Under the pieces are notes generated by a model that made no database searches, had not been told where the DNA came from, and saw only the letters and a list, made by a program, of their open reading frames with translations. DNA of 64,000 nt, taken from positions 2,627,501 to 2,691,500 of the forward strand of contig NZ_AP024488.1 of the NCBI RefSeq assembly GCF_021654575.1. The letters are read 5' to 3'. The stretch's first letter is position 1. Every line of letters begins with the position of its first letter. A program made the translations under genes and the position numbers. This DNA comes from Desulfoluna limicola. GTDB lineage: Bacteria > Desulfobacterota > Desulfobacteria > Desulfobacterales > Desulfolunaceae. This document shows, one piece after another, positions 1 to 9,929 of the stretch.

Positions 1-786
1 ATCAATATATCCTTTATCATAAGCAATTTCTTCTAGGCATGCCACCTTCAGCCCCTGACGGGCTTCGATGGTTTCTATAAAACTGCCTGCCTGCATCAAG
101 CTGGTATGTGTCCCGGTATCAAGCCAAGCCGTTCCCCTGGAGAGCTTCTCAACATGGAGCATCCCCTCCTCCAAGTATGTCCGGTTGACATCTGTAATCT
201 CGAGTTCCCCGCGGGCAGAGGGTTTTAAGCCAGAGGCAATGTCAACCACACGGTTGTCGTAAAAATAAAGACCGGTCACCGCCCAGTTCGACTTCGGCTT
301 TTCAGGCTTCTCTTCAATACCCTCGACCCGACCAGACCCATCAAAATTCACGACCCCATAGCGATCAGGGTCCGAAACCCAATAACCAAAGACAGTAGCC
401 CCTTCCTTACGCGCCACAGCAGCCTTGAGTTGTCCCGTCAACCCCTGACCATAATAGATATTATCCCCAAGAATAAGAGAAACGTTGTTGTCGCCAATGA
501 ATGACCGCCCCAACATAAAAGCCTGGGCCAACCCTTCTGGCCTTGGCTGTTCAATATATGAAAATGAAACGCCCCACTGGCTACCATCCCCAAGAAGCGT
601 TCGAAACCGAGGCAGGTCCTGTGGCGTTGAAATAATCAGAATGTCCCTGATCCCAGCCAACATCTGAATTGACAGGGGATAGTAGATCATGGGCTTGTCG
701 TACACAGGCAACAGCTGCTTACTCACAACTTTTGTAATGGGGTAAAGGCGGGTACCCGATCCCCCCGCTAAAACGATACCTTTCAT
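1..786 (-). CDS. rmlA: Glucose-1-phosphate thymidylyltransferase RmlA (3' end outside window)
   Basis: Makes dTDP-glucose from dTTP and glucose-1-phosphate, the first step of the cytoplasmic dTDP-L-rhamnose pathway. 262 residues are visible without a stop. The family is about 290 residues long, so roughly 30 C-terminal residues lie beyond the left edge. The N-terminus has the nucleotidyltransferase signature [11 protein letters not shown] (residues 8-18), followed by [17 protein letters not shown] and later [10 protein letters not shown]. The ATG overlaps the rmlB stop by one base (TAATG), so the two genes are translationally coupled. rmlC and rmlD are not in the window and may follow on the left. 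Identification is secure. Confidence 0.96.
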   Translation of the reverse strand, partial: MKGIVLAGGSGTRLYPITKVVSKQLLPVYDKPMIYYPLSIQMLAGIRDILIISTPQDLPRFRTLLGDGSQWGVSFSYIEQPRPEGLAQAFMLGRSFIGDNNVSLILGDNIYYGQGLTGQLKAAVARKEGATVFGYWVSDPDRYGVVNFDGSGRVEGIEEKPEKPKSNWAVTGLYFYDNRVVDIASGLKPSARGELEITDVNRTYLEEGMLHVEKLSRGTAWLDTGTHTSLMQAGSFIETIEARQGLKVACLEEIAYDKGYID

Positions 787-1859
787 TACAACTCTCCCTT
801 CTGGCGACCACTATAATTCCTATCCAACCACTCTCTGTAGGCACCGCTTCTTACATTATTCACCCACTCCATGTTGTTCAGATACCAATCCACGGTATTT
901 TCCAAAGCTTCTTCGAACGAAAAAGCAGGTTCCCACCCCAGTTCATTCTTTAGTTTTGATGCATCTATGGCATACCGGAAATCATGGCCCGGCCTGTCTT
1001 GAACGTACCTTATAAGGTTTCGGCTTGATACACCGTCGCTGCGTTTCAGTTTCTTATCGACCAGGTCACACAGGAGGTGGACGATTTCAATATTCTTACG
1101 CTCAGCTCCCCCGCCGACATTGTATGTTTCTCCATCTTTACCATCACAAAACACCTTCCAGATGGCACTGCAGTGATCCTCGACATAGAGCCAGTCCCGT
1201 ATGTTCAAACCTTGACCATATACTGGCAAGGGCTTCTCTTCCATAATATTAAGAATCATCAAGGGAATGAGCTTTTCGGGGAACTGATAGGGTCCATAGT
1301 TGTTGGAACAATTTGTAATAACGGCTGGAAAACCATACGTCCGGCAATAGGCCTTCACCAGATGATCAGAGGAGGCTTTTGAAGCCGAATAAGGACTGGA
1401 AGGATCATAGGGAGTTGCCTCTGTAAAGGCGCCGGTCTCCCCAAGACTGCCATAGACCTCGTCTGTTGATATATGGTGAAACCTTGAAAATCCTTTTCCG
1501 TTCTTCCAATGGCGATATGCCACATCCAAGAGGTTGAAGGTTCCCTTGATATTGGTGTCAATAAAGGCTTCAGGCCCGAGAATAGAGCGATCCACATGAG
1601 ACTCAGCAGCAAAATGGATCACACCGGTAAACGCATACTCCTCGAACAATCGTTCAAGAAGCCCCCTGTCCAGGATATCGCCGTGTATAAAGTGGTAGCG
1701 ATCATCGCCTTCACAATCAGAAAGACTCAAAGGGTTCCCGGCATAGGTCAAGGAATCGAGGTTTACGATATGGCAATCAAACTCTTCAGAGAGAAGATAC
1801 CGGATAAAGTTAGAGCCGATAAATCCTGATCCACCTGTTATAAGGATATAATTCTTCAT
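786..1859 (-). CDS. rmlB: dTDP-glucose 4,6-dehydratase RmlB
   Basis: NAD-dependent extended short-chain dehydrogenase that converts dTDP-glucose to dTDP-4-keto-6-deoxyglucose, the second step towards dTDP-L-rhamnose. The 357 residues match the family length. Visible are the Rossmann glycine motif GGSGFIGSN (about residues 9-17), the substrate-site stretch [12 protein letters not shown], the STDEVYG motif, and the catalytic YSASKAS (YxxxK) motif. It is the penultimate gene of the leftward polysaccharide transcript and overlaps rmlA by one base. A hairpin terminator lies just upstream, between this gene and the helix-hairpin-helix gene, so rmlBA may have its own promoter. Confidence 0.97.
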   Translation of the reverse strand: MKNYILITGGSGFIGSNFIRYLLSEEFDCHIVNLDSLTYAGNPLSLSDCEGDDRYHFIHGDILDRGLLERLFEEYAFTGVIHFAAESHVDRSILGPEAFIDTNIKGTFNLLDVAYRHWKNGKGFSRFHHISTDEVYGSLGETGAFTEATPYDPSSPYSASKASSDHLVKAYCRTYGFPAVITNCSNNYGPYQFPEKLIPLMILNIMEEKPLPVYGQGLNIRDWLYVEDHCSAIWKVFCDGKDGETYNVGGGAERKNIEIVHLLCDLVDKKLKRSDGVSSRNLIRYVQDRPGHDFRYAIDASKLKNELGWEPAFSFEEALENTVDWYLNNMEWVNNVRSGAYREWLDRNYSGRQKGEL

Positions 1860-1884
1860 GTCTTTCCTTCATCATATTGAAATA

Positions 1885-1915
1885 AAAAAGCCACACCGTC
1901 TCCGATGTGGCTTTT
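1885..1915 (-). terminator. Rho-independent terminator
   Basis: On the minus strand a perfect AAAGCCACA/TGTGGCTTT stem with a 10-nt loop is followed by a T-run. It lies directly after the helix-hairpin-helix gene and before rmlB, so it partly separates rmlBA from the rest of the polysaccharide operon. Confidence 0.85.
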
Positions 1916-1937
1916 ATCAAATTTCAGATCAATTGTA

Positions 1938-2237
1938 TCAGGATTTTTTTTCTAATATGTCATCCTTAACAACGATCCGCTCTTTATTCATTTCAAACAC
2001 CTTATTGTTGATCCCCTTGACCTTCATGATATCATGAGGGTTTTCAAAGGGTCCTGCGGTATCCCTGTACTCGACAATACGCTGGGCAACCTTCTCACCA
2101 ATTCTTTTAAGCGATGAGAGCTCATTTACAGAGGCGGTGTTGATATTGACTTTGGCATCCAGTGAGGCATAGGTTGAAAAAGAAAAGGCACATACCAAGG
2201 TGAGGGCAACAAAAATGGCAAGAACGGATCGTCTCAT
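1938..2237 (-). CDS. Small secreted helix-hairpin-helix (ComEA-like) protein
   Basis: A 99-residue protein with a clear signal peptide (MRRSVLAIFVALTLVCAFSF...) and then a single ComEA-type helix-hairpin-helix unit: NINTASVNELSSLKRIGEKV followed by ARIVEYR-like and MKVKGINNKVFE segments. Proteins of this type bind double-stranded DNA non-specifically outside the inner membrane and often serve in DNA uptake; this role is inferred from family only. The start chosen is the ATG at 2237, preceded by AAGGAG at good spacing; an upstream in-frame ATG at 2273 lacks this and would bury the signal peptide. Its place inside a polysaccharide operon is unexpected, and its own terminator follows. Confidence 0.85.
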   Translation of the reverse strand: MRRSVLAIFVALTLVCAFSFSTYASLDAKVNINTASVNELSSLKRIGEKVAQRIVEYRDTAGPFENPHDIMKVKGINNKVFEMNKERIVVKDDILEKKS

Positions 2238-2387
2238 TACATTCTCCTTAGAGTCTTGAAAATCATCCATCATTAAAAGAAAGGCATTCCAAAGATTCTA
2301 CGAACATCGAACTAAGCCACTGCTTTTGTTTGTTTTACCATCAACCAATATTTTAAAAAAGTTTTTTTTTTCTTGGCCATTGGCAAG

Positions 2388-4286
2388 TTAATGGATAGCA
2401 GGCTTGTATTCAGGAACAATTGCCATCAACTGCGCTCGGATTTCTCCAACCTGCTGCTCTTCGGAAACAGCTCTCAGAGCCTCAATATTCCCGTTTAATT
2501 TAACCAAGTCTTTTTCCTGCCCCTTAAGTACCATGATTTTCCGGTGTTCGGTGGGGACGATCCCCTCCCCTTCCGTAATCAGCTCCTCATAGAGCTTTTC
2601 ACCAGGCCGGAGCCCAATGTACTTAATTTCGATATCCACGTCTGGCTCGAACCCGGAGAGGCGTATAAAATCACGTGCTAACAAGTCAATCTTAACAGGC
2701 TCGCCCATATCGAGAACAAAAATCTCGCCTCCGTCCCCCATGGCGCCTGCCTGAAGAATCAGCTGTGCAGCTTCTGGGATCGTCATGAAATAGCGGGTGA
2801 TCTCTTTGTGCGTGACGGTGATGGGGCCGCCCTCTGCAATCTGCTTTTTAAAAAGAGGCAAAACACTTCCGGCACTGCCCACGACATTGCCGAACCGCAC
2901 CGCCATAAACTTGGTCTGACAATTTTCGTCATACATTTGATTCAACACCGTCATCTCAGCGATACGCTTGGTGGTGCCCATGACATTGGTGGGGCGCACC
3001 GCTTTATCTGTGGAAACCAGAACAAACCGTTTGACACCATACTTCCTGGAAGCATCAACCACGTTCTGCGTCCCTATGATATTGTTCTTCACCGCCTTCC
3101 AAGCGTGACTCTCCATCATGGGCACATGTTTGTAAGCCGCTGCGTGAAAAACACTCTGAGGCTTGTATTTATCAAACACCTTCCCAAGCTGTCTCGGGTA
3201 TTGGATGTCTGCAAGAACCGGCACAATCGTCAGGTGAGGAAAATGATGCTTCAACTCCATATCGATTGCATAAAGTGGACTCTCCGCTCGTTCAAATAGA
3301 ATCACCCTGTCGGGATTGAACCTGCAAATCTGCCGACATAATTCAGATCCAATGGATCCGCCTGCTCCGGTAACGAGTACCGTGGATTTGGTGAGCATGG
3401 TGTTAATGATTCCAGAATCAAGCTTGATATTGTCTCTGCCAAGGAGGTCGTTGTAGGAGACGTCCCGAATGGAGTTCACAGATACTTCGCCGGAGATAAT
3501 TTCGCCAATACCAGGAATTGTCTTGTAAGGCAAACCCGTCTCCTTGCACCCTGCAACAATGCATCTCATCTGTTTGGAGGTTGCCGAAGAAATTGCTATC
3601 AGAAGTTCTTCGGCATTTGACCTGTGAGCAATATCGCTTAAATCATCAACCCCACCAAGGACAGGCTTACCATGAATATATTTGCCCTTCTTTACCGGAT
3701 GATCATCAATAAAACCAATAACCTGATAATCGAGCACGGCATTATCTCTAATTTCACGTAATATTTTCTCTCCACTGTTTCCGGCACCAATAATAAGAAG
3801 TCTTTTTCTTGGTTTCCAAAGTGATTCTTTGGAACCTCCAAAAAAAGCAGGAAAAATAAGGCGTGTCCATATTTTAAATCGACCTTCGAAATAGACTCGA
3901 ACGATTATACGAAAACCTGATACAAATAGGACAGTTAAAAACCAATCGATAACAAAAACAGAACGTGATAAACCGTTAAAGCGATTCAGATAGAGAAAGA
4001 AAAGAACGAGAAGGCTGGAACCAATTATTGACGCCTTAAGCACATTAAAAAGGTCTGTTATGCTTGTAAATCTCCACATCCCTCTGTAGAGCTTAAAAGC
4101 TGCAAAAACACCAATTTTAATACTCACAACAGCAAAGAGACTCTCACGGAAACGAAGAAACATTGTAGAGGGGATATCAAAATCAAAACGTACATAATAC
4201 GACAAATAGTAGGCCAAACAGACAATGCACAAGTCTGCACACAATACAATAGCAAGATTTGGAAAGGATTTGATATATTTATTCAT
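2388..4286 (-). CDS. Membrane nucleoside-diphosphate-sugar epimerase/dehydratase (CapD/WbpM/PglF type)
   Basis: A 632-residue inner-membrane enzyme. The N-terminal part has about four membrane spans. A CoA-binding/Rossmann-like domain follows (IIGAGNSGEKILREI, about residue 170), then the catalytic extended SDR domain with VLVTGAGGSIGSELCRQI (about residue 310), a STDKAVRPTNVMGTTKR segment and RPGEKLYEELI. Relatives such as WbpM and PglF are UDP-GlcNAc 4,6-dehydratases (or C6 dehydratases) that open deoxy-amino-sugar pathways for O-antigen. The usual catalytic Tyr is replaced by Met in the MGTTKR motif, as in that subfamily. The start is uncertain: an in-frame GTG at 4295 also fits and neither has a strong Shine-Dalgarno. 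Confidence 0.93.
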   Translation of the reverse strand: MNKYIKSFPNLAIVLCADLCIVCLAYYLSYYVRFDFDIPSTMFLRFRESLFAVVSIKIGVFAAFKLYRGMWRFTSITDLFNVLKASIIGSSLLVLFFLYLNRFNGLSRSVFVIDWFLTVLFVSGFRIIVRVYFEGRFKIWTRLIFPAFFGGSKESLWKPRKRLLIIGAGNSGEKILREIRDNAVLDYQVIGFIDDHPVKKGKYIHGKPVLGGVDDLSDIAHRSNAEELLIAISSATSKQMRCIVAGCKETGLPYKTIPGIGEIISGEVSVNSIRDVSYNDLLGRDNIKLDSGIINTMLTKSTVLVTGAGGSIGSELCRQICRFNPDRVILFERAESPLYAIDMELKHHFPHLTIVPVLADIQYPRQLGKVFDKYKPQSVFHAAAYKHVPMMESHAWKAVKNNIIGTQNVVDASRKYGVKRFVLVSTDKAVRPTNVMGTTKRIAEMTVLNQMYDENCQTKFMAVRFGNVVGSAGSVLPLFKKQIAEGGPITVTHKEITRYFMTIPEAAQLILQAGAMGDGGEIFVLDMGEPVKIDLLARDFIRLSGFEPDVDIEIKYIGLRPGEKLYEELITEGEGIVPTEHRKIMVLKGQEKDLVKLNGNIEALRAVSEEQQVGEIRAQLMAIVPEYKPAIH

Positions 4287-4367
4287 AGATTTCACAATTA
4301 CAATATTACTCTATAAAATGCTGTTTAATGAAAACAATGATGAAGTCCAAGTAACTCAAAGACAAGA

Positions 4368-5363
4368 TCACTTCACCTTTACTCTGAAATACTTTCTGCC
4401 ACTTGCAGATCTAAAAAAAGCAGACACAAGACTGAACAATGAAAAACATAATATTAAAAATATCAGAACCACATCCCACTTAGCCCTGAAACTTATTAAC
4501 ATTATTCCAGCAATAAGCTGAACCACCCCGTAGCCGACTGATATTTTCCAATGTTCTATTCCACACTCATTGGCTAAAATTTGATATAAATGTCGTCTAT
4601 GGGGCTTACTTAGGGATTCACCGTCCCTGATTCGGACAACCATAGTTGTCAATTCATCAGCATAAAACGGAAAAAGAAAACCAGCCAGACAAATAAAATC
4701 TAAAAGACTTCGGGACATAATGACAACCATGCACGCAAATACAAAACCCAAAAGGATACTCCCGACATCTCCCATGAACACTTTCGCTCTCGGAATATTA
4801 TAAGGCAAAAACCCCAAACATGAGCATGCAATGGCAAAAGAGGCTGTCACATATTTAGGCTCTACCTCAGTTAATAAGCCAAAAACAGCCAAAAGAAGGA
4901 ACCCGACTATCCCTGTGATTCCTGCTATCCCATTGATACCATCCATAAAATTATAAAAATTTGACGTACCAACTATATAAATCGCTAAAAAAGAGACAAT
5001 GAAATATGCAAAGAAATTTATGTTTTTAGAATAAAAAAGAATCACCAAAAAAATGAGACTACAACAGAATTGAATCATGAGCCTAACTTTGGGGTCTATT
5101 TCTCGACGATCCCCCAACAGGCTTATTAAAGCGAGACCAAGTGCAGGTAGCCATAAGCTATAGAGTAAGTTCAACCACATAGCAGAAACCACAAACCCCA
5201 CGAGAACTCCTATTGCACCACCCTTCGGCGTGGGGGCCAAATGTGAACTGCGATCATTAGGGCGATCAATCAAGCCCACAAAACTTCCAAAACGAATTAC
5301 AAACCAAGCACCAGCAGAACCTAAGACCAGATTAAAAGCATAGATCAAAAAAATTTCAATCAT
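4368..5363 (-). CDS. Polyprenyl-phosphate glycosyl-1-phosphate transferase (WecA/MraY-type, GT4-like membrane family)
   Basis: A polytopic membrane protein of 331 residues with about ten hydrophobic spans. It carries the family motifs RPNDRSSHLAPTPKGG near the N-terminus, NFYNFMDGINGIAG in the middle and VFMGDVGSILLG, plus the PHRRHLYQ histidine motif late in the protein. Such enzymes load a sugar-1-phosphate (GlcNAc, FucNAc or similar) onto undecaprenyl phosphate and so start O-unit assembly at the inner membrane. The start ATG has AAGAAGG upstream. It lies just upstream of the CapD-like dehydratase, a usual pairing for a deoxy-amino sugar as first residue; the actual donor sugar cannot be read from sequence. 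Confidence 0.93.
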   Translation of the reverse strand: MIEIFLIYAFNLVLGSAGAWFVIRFGSFVGLIDRPNDRSSHLAPTPKGGAIGVLVGFVVSAMWLNLLYSLWLPALGLALISLLGDRREIDPKVRLMIQFCCSLIFLVILFYSKNINFFAYFIVSFLAIYIVGTSNFYNFMDGINGIAGITGIVGFLLLAVFGLLTEVEPKYVTASFAIACSCLGFLPYNIPRAKVFMGDVGSILLGFVFACMVVIMSRSLLDFICLAGFLFPFYADELTTMVVRIRDGESLSKPHRRHLYQILANECGIEHWKISVGYGVVQLIAGIMLISFRAKWDVVLIFLILCFSLFSLVSAFFRSASGRKYFRVKVK

Positions 5364-5607
5364 CTAACCAACCTTCTTAGTAAGCCTTATGGATAAAGAC
5401 ATCCTCTTTGTACAACTCGACCATAAACCAAGTCTCCATAAAAGTTCATCTTGCTATTATAATTCCAAGTATAGATGAATATTGCCAAGACAGTCATGCT
5501 ACCAAGCTTTCTTCCCCAAATTAATAAACTCAATTCGGGTCAACAGCCATGCTTATTGAAGCATCGATTATAGTTTTATATATACGCCTTGCCTAAAACA
5601 GAAAAAG

Positions 5608-6381
5608 TCAATATAATTTCCAGCCCCATTTATTAAAATATCTACAACCATTTACCATCATAATTAATGCCATTTTAATACTTTTATGTGGCTCCCTACC
5701 CCATAGATGAGTAACTGAAGCATGTGGATAAAATACAGTTCTGAAATTGTGGAGGTGAAATTTCCTCGTTAAATCTGCGTCTTCGAAGTTCAAAAAATAA
5801 CGAGGATCAAAACCACCTACTTTTCTCAAAGCAGAGGATCTACAAAACATAAAAGCTCCTGTAACAAAAGGAACGTCATAAATTGAATTATACCCAATAT
5901 CTTTCATCTCATAATAATCTAATCTTTGTTGGAATAAAGGTTTTATTCTTTGAGGTAAAAACCTTCTTAAGAAAAGATCATACACAGTAGTGTATCTCTT
6001 ATTTTGATGCTGTACAGATCCATCCTCGTTGAGAAGCTTGGGGCAGACCATACCAACATCTTCATTAGCATCCATAAACCGAACCAACGCATTAATTGTA
6101 CCAGGTGTAATTACTACATCGGGGTTTAGAATAAGGTGGTATCGAGACTTTTCTGAATTGAAAATTGACCAGTTATGCCCCCTACCATATCCCACATTTT
6201 CTCCATAAAAATGGTAAAGTACTGGTAGTCCATCGAAGACAGACTTCAAAACAGGTGTGGGGGAGTTGTCAATAACTGAGAGCTTCACTTTACACTCAGT
6301 ATCCAGAAAACTGACAGCTGTTTTCTTAATTACATTTGGAGAATTCTCATAAATCACCATCGATGCTGAACAATCAAACAC
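5608..6381 (-). CDS. Glycosyltransferase family 2 (rhamnosyltransferase-like)
   Basis: A 257-residue GT-A-fold enzyme predicted to add a sugar to the O-unit on the cytoplasmic face. Visible features are VIDNSPTP near the start, YHFYGENVGYGRGHN, the nucleotide/metal-site stretch HLILNPDVVI, FVTGAFMFCR and GGFDPRYFLNFEDADLTRK, typical of the dTDP-rhamnosyltransferase-like GT2 group; the presence of rmlAB in the cluster agrees. The start is a GTG at 6381 with AAGGAG eight bases upstream. An IS4-type element inserted only some 40 bp upstream separates it from the WbsX-type gene and may have changed its expression. Confidence 0.88.
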   Translation of the reverse strand: MFDCSASMVIYENSPNVIKKTAVSFLDTECKVKLSVIDNSPTPVLKSVFDGLPVLYHFYGENVGYGRGHNWSIFNSEKSRYHLILNPDVVITPGTINALVRFMDANEDVGMVCPKLLNEDGSVQHQNKRYTTVYDLFLRRFLPQRIKPLFQQRLDYYEMKDIGYNSIYDVPFVTGAFMFCRSSALRKVGGFDPRYFLNFEDADLTRKFHLHNFRTVFYPHASVTHLWGREPHKSIKMALIMMVNGCRYFNKWGWKLY

Positions 6382-6414
6382 TATACTCTCTCCTTAACAC
6401 TAACAAATAAATAT

Positions 6415-6423
6415 AAGTTACTT
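6415..6423. repeat. Left copy of target-site duplication of the IS4-type element
   Basis: AAGTTACTT abuts the left end of the IS; the partner ACGTTACTT lies at 7807-7815 (8 of 9 identical). This marks an individual transposition event. Confidence 0.7.
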
Positions 6424-7806
6424 CACTGTTGTCCAAAATAGAATTTCGAAGGCTGTTAAACGACGAGAATTTGAAAAGAAACTCCCTGTAAGGCATGGTT
6501 AGGTTTGCCAACACGAACCTCACTGAACAAGGAGCACATTACTTGGTACGTCATGCGAGCCTCTTCAGTCAAATCGTCGGTGTTGTTGATCGCAACCAGT
6601 TTGCCCGTTTAGTTTCAGAGCATTACTCTGAAAGAAACGCTAAGGGCTTTAAATCTTGGGATCACTTTGTTTCCATGCTTTTTTGCCAGGTAGCTCAGGC
6701 CAAAAGCCTTAGAGAGATCTCCGGCGGTTTGGCTTCTGCCAATGGTAAACTGAGGCACCTTGGTATGACGCAGCCACCAAGCAAGTCGACTCTGTCATAT
6801 GCGAATCAGCAACGCCCTTGCGAGACATACCAAAGCTTGTTTTATCAGACCCTTACCAGATGCCAACACCTTGCTCTAGGCAAACACAAATTTCGATTTA
6901 AGAACAAGTTACTGTCACTCGACAGTTCAACGATATCTCTGTGCTTGGGTCTATTTCCATGGGCAAAATTTCGACGAACCAAGGGGGCTGTTAAACTGCA
7001 TCTCCTTTTGGATCATGACGGCTACCTTCCAAGCTTTGTGCATATCACAACAGATGGAACACATGATGTAACCGTTGCAAGGGATTTGAATATCGCTCCA
7101 GAATCAATAGTCGCCATGGATCGAGCCTACAATGATTACAGGCTGTTTTCTCGGTGGACACAGGAGCGTATATATTTTGTCACGAGGACGAAGAGCAATG
7201 CTGCTTACCGAGTTGTCGAAACACGGGAGGTCCCCCAGAATCGAAATATTATCAGTAATGAACTGATAGAATTCACTGATAAAAAGTCTTATGAAAAATG
7301 TCCTCATCGACTACGAAAAATAGTCGTCTTTGATAAAGGCAATGACAGATACATTGAACTTTTGACCAAATCATATGACATTTGGTGCAACAACAATCGC
7401 CGCCATTTATAAGGACCGATGGCAAATTGAGCTGTTAACCTGCGTATCAAAACATTCGTTGGTACATCGGAAAATGCTTTGATGATACAGATTTGGACAG
7501 CACTTATTGCGATGTTGATCATCAAGTTCCTGCAGATAAAATCAAAGTTTAGCTGGTCACTTTCAAACCTGGTTACCTTTTTGAGATGGAATCTCTTGAC
7601 ATACAGGGATTTATGGGCATGGATTGACCAACCATATGATGTGCTACCACTTGAGCCTCAACCAGCACAGTTACTCTTGCCTTTTACGTAAATTGGACAG
7701 CAGGCGAAACAATAAGACCTGTTTTTTCAAAATTGAACCACTTTCAACAATACCAAGGTGTTCAAAAGGGAAAACCAACTATAATCGGCTATTTTGGACA
7801 GTAGTG
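6424..7806 (+). mobile_element. IS4-family insertion sequence (about 1383 bp), inactivated
   Basis: Bounded by 18-bp imperfect terminal inverted repeats: CACTGTTGTCCAAAATAG at 6424-6441 and, read on the minus strand, CACTACTGTCCAAAATAG at 7806-7789 (16 of 18 match). Near-identical 9-bp direct repeats flank it. It holds one broken transposase gene on the plus strand, opposite to the surrounding polysaccharide genes. The well-kept ends but broken gene point to a fairly recent insertion. Confidence 0.88.
6495..7691 (+). pseudogene. IS4-family transposase (N-terminal DUF4372-type domain), frameshifted
   Basis: The first 305 codons read as a transposase: SLLSLDSST-like catalytic region (KNKLLSLDSSTISLCL) with the first Asp, AMDRAYNDYRLF with the second Asp, and FVTRTKSNAAYRV. 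At about 7366 one extra base in AAAT shifts the frame; the correct continuation (NHMTFGATTIAAIYKDRWQIEL) lies in the next frame. The DDE glutamate region after WQIEL is damaged by a short deletion, after which the original frame resumes with NLRIKTFVGTSENALMIQIW and runs to the stop at 7689-7691. The product cannot be functional. Confidence 0.88.
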
Positions 7807-7834
7807 ACGTTACTTATAATTTCTCAAAGCATTT

Positions 7835-8974
7835 TTACGTGCCAGATTCTAAAAAATCAAGACCGTCATCAAAGCCTTTAAATGACATAATTAATTTTTC
7901 AGCAAATTCATTTGTTTCAGCTGCCTGTTCTATAGCAGCCCCTTCAGACCATTCGTTCCATGAATTGATTAATAATGGGTACATTTCAGTAGAGCTAATT
8001 TTACTTAATTGCTCAATAGCAAAATCTGAATCAGAAGGTGATACAACCTCGGTATATGCCTTACCATAGCGGGGGATATTGTTCCAAGTTGCGAAAAGAC
8101 TTCGAACAATTGGACGACCTTCAGCTAAATAACAAAGAGACTCTGCTATTAAAGATTGCATTTCAACAGCAACATAGTCATCATAATAAAATTTTCTCGA
8201 ATTCGGAAGAAACCTTCTAATTCTATCTATTGTGCCTGATATAGTCTCAAAACTATCACCAAACAGAGCCTTAAACTTCATCCCAAGATTCTGGCGTTTG
8301 TTTCCATACCTACTTAAATTAAAGAAAAATCGAGGCTGGAATTCACATAAGAAATCATAACAACTTAATGAAATTGGATCAGATATATGCGATACACAAG
8401 CACCAATTAATGGATCCAAACCATGTTCGTGAAATTTAAGTCTGTATTTTTCCAAGACTATGTTTAAGTTTTGTTTGGCAAAAGGGTTGTAAAGTATAAA
8501 TAGTGGCCTATTATCTATTTTTTTATAGCCACCCATTTTCATAAACGGACTCAAGTATGATACGTGATTTGCAATCTTATCGTCATCCAACTCATGAGTT
8601 TGGCGAATTATTATATCACTTGGACGACCAATCCATCTTTTTGTCCACGTTTCATTAGCCCATATGAAAAAAAAGTTTAAATCAGTATTTGTATCGAGTA
8701 TGGATTTCTCAACACCGGGTAAAACATGTTTACCATCAAAATAATAGTGATAAATTGCAACGCCATCGATACCGGAAAGTTTCAATTTATCAGGTAGGTC
8801 ACTCATATATTTATGCGTTGCAGGATTGTAATACCCACCTGAAGGTGTAAATTTGTTCTTAATATTTGAAGAGAGCTTATCAATCAGATCCCAATCAGAA
8901 AAACCAGGATACCATGCCTTATCATTAACTGGGTCTGATTGAAACTGAGGAAAGAACGTTGCATATTTTTCCAT
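7835..8974 (-). CDS. WbsX-type glycosyltransferase / GH99-like domain protein
   Basis: A 379-residue protein opening with YATFFPQFQSDPVNDKAWYPGFSDWD and continuing with GIDGVAIYHYYFDGKHVL, FFFIWANETWTKRW and LINSWNEWSEGAAIEQ. These are the hallmarks of the WbsX family (GH99-like TIM-barrel proteins of O-antigen clusters). Whether members transfer or hydrolyse sugars is not settled, so the function is only given as O-antigen-related. The ATG has AGGTGG upstream. The gene is AT-rich like its neighbours, and an IS4-type element lies immediately downstream. Confidence 0.88.
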   Translation of the reverse strand: MEKYATFFPQFQSDPVNDKAWYPGFSDWDLIDKLSSNIKNKFTPSGGYYNPATHKYMSDLPDKLKLSGIDGVAIYHYYFDGKHVLPGVEKSILDTNTDLNFFFIWANETWTKRWIGRPSDIIIRQTHELDDDKIANHVSYLSPFMKMGGYKKIDNRPLFILYNPFAKQNLNIVLEKYRLKFHEHGLDPLIGACVSHISDPISLSCYDFLCEFQPRFFFNLSRYGNKRQNLGMKFKALFGDSFETISGTIDRIRRFLPNSRKFYYDDYVAVEMQSLIAESLCYLAEGRPIVRSLFATWNNIPRYGKAYTEVVSPSDSDFAIEQLSKISSTEMYPLLINSWNEWSEGAAIEQAAETNEFAEKLIMSFKGFDDGLDFLESGT

Positions 8975-9191
8975 TTAACCACCTTGATGCCTATATTCAA
9001 TATAACGTATTTCAATTTCACCAATACTTAAATCTGCATTATATAAAACAATAACAATTCTAAGTTTTTTTACTAAGTTTAATATCAACCATTGGTATAT
9101 ATAGAATGTATTCTCACTTTATAATTTTAGTTCTGAATAGTTACCTTTTTAATTAAATACAACAACGCTTAATTAAAACCCACGCCAATAC

Positions 9192-9929
9192 CTACTTATT
9201 TGTTATTCTATTTATATTATTTCGATTTTTCATTTTAGAATAGCTACTGATTAAATAGTGAAGAAATTTTACAATCGATCGTTCAATTGGACGACAATAC
9301 AAAGTAGCAAATCTTGGTACATCAGCCCAAAATATATAATCTTTATTACTTGAAGAAAGACCTGCACCGCTAAACCAAGCAACGGCACTTCTAATTATTT
9401 TAACACGATGTTTTGAATTATGCCTCAAACAAAGATTTATAGCGTGATCTGCTTGAATTCTATAATTCTCATTGTATTTTTGTTCATCAAAAAGTGACCT
9501 TCTATACACGATTGCTTGATGACACCAATTATTAAACCACAATACGTACTTAGAGCGAGTAGAATAAAATATTTTACTATCACCCCAAAAAACAGAACCG
9601 ACACAATAATCTAATTCTAACTCGATACAAGTCTCTAAAAGTTTAGTAAACCCACTAAGTACATGATCATCTTGCCCAGAAAAATATAGATAGTCCCCTT
9701 TAGATTGTCCAATCCCCATATTCATTGCAGCGTAAACACCCCGTGGTATTTCTTCCCAAATGATCCGGATCTCAGGGTACTCTGACTGTATAATAGAACA
9801 ATCACTATCTGTAGTAACTATTAATACTTCATAATCGTAGTCTTTTGGTATAAAACAGCGCAATGAGTGTAACAAAAGGTGCAAATCATTAGTTAGCTTC
9901 AATATGGGGCATATAATTGATAGCTTCAA
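9192..9929 (-). CDS. Glycosyltransferase family 2
   Basis: A 245-residue GT-A enzyme. It begins LKLSIICPILK with the usual beta-1 strand and has VLIVTTDSDCSII, IPRGVYAAMNMGIGQSKGDYLYF and the metal-binding-like SGQDDHVL motif; this fits WcaA/WbbD-like GT2 proteins that make a single glycosidic bond of the O-unit. I place the start at the TTG at 9929 because GGAG stands eight bases before it and the alignment begins there; an ATG at 9968 would only add unrelated residues. Its 5' end overlaps the 3' end of the wzy-like gene by about 40 bp, indicating one transcript. Confidence 0.85.
   Translation of the reverse strand: MKLSIICPILKLTNDLHLLLHSLRCFIPKDYDYEVLIVTTDSDCSIIQSEYPEIRIIWEEIPRGVYAAMNMGIGQSKGDYLYFSGQDDHVLSGFTKLLETCIELELDYCVGSVFWGDSKIFYSTRSKYVLWFNNWCHQAIVYRRSLFDEQKYNENYRIQADHAINLCLRHNSKHRVKIIRSAVAWFSGAGLSSSNKDYIFWADVPRFATLYCRPIERSIVKFLHYLISSYSKMKNRNNINRITNK

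Noticed and set aside
6495..7691. Functional IS4 transposase by programmed frameshift
   Set aside because: Two separate lesions, one a deletion in the region around the catalytic Glu, cannot be rescued by a single frameshift.
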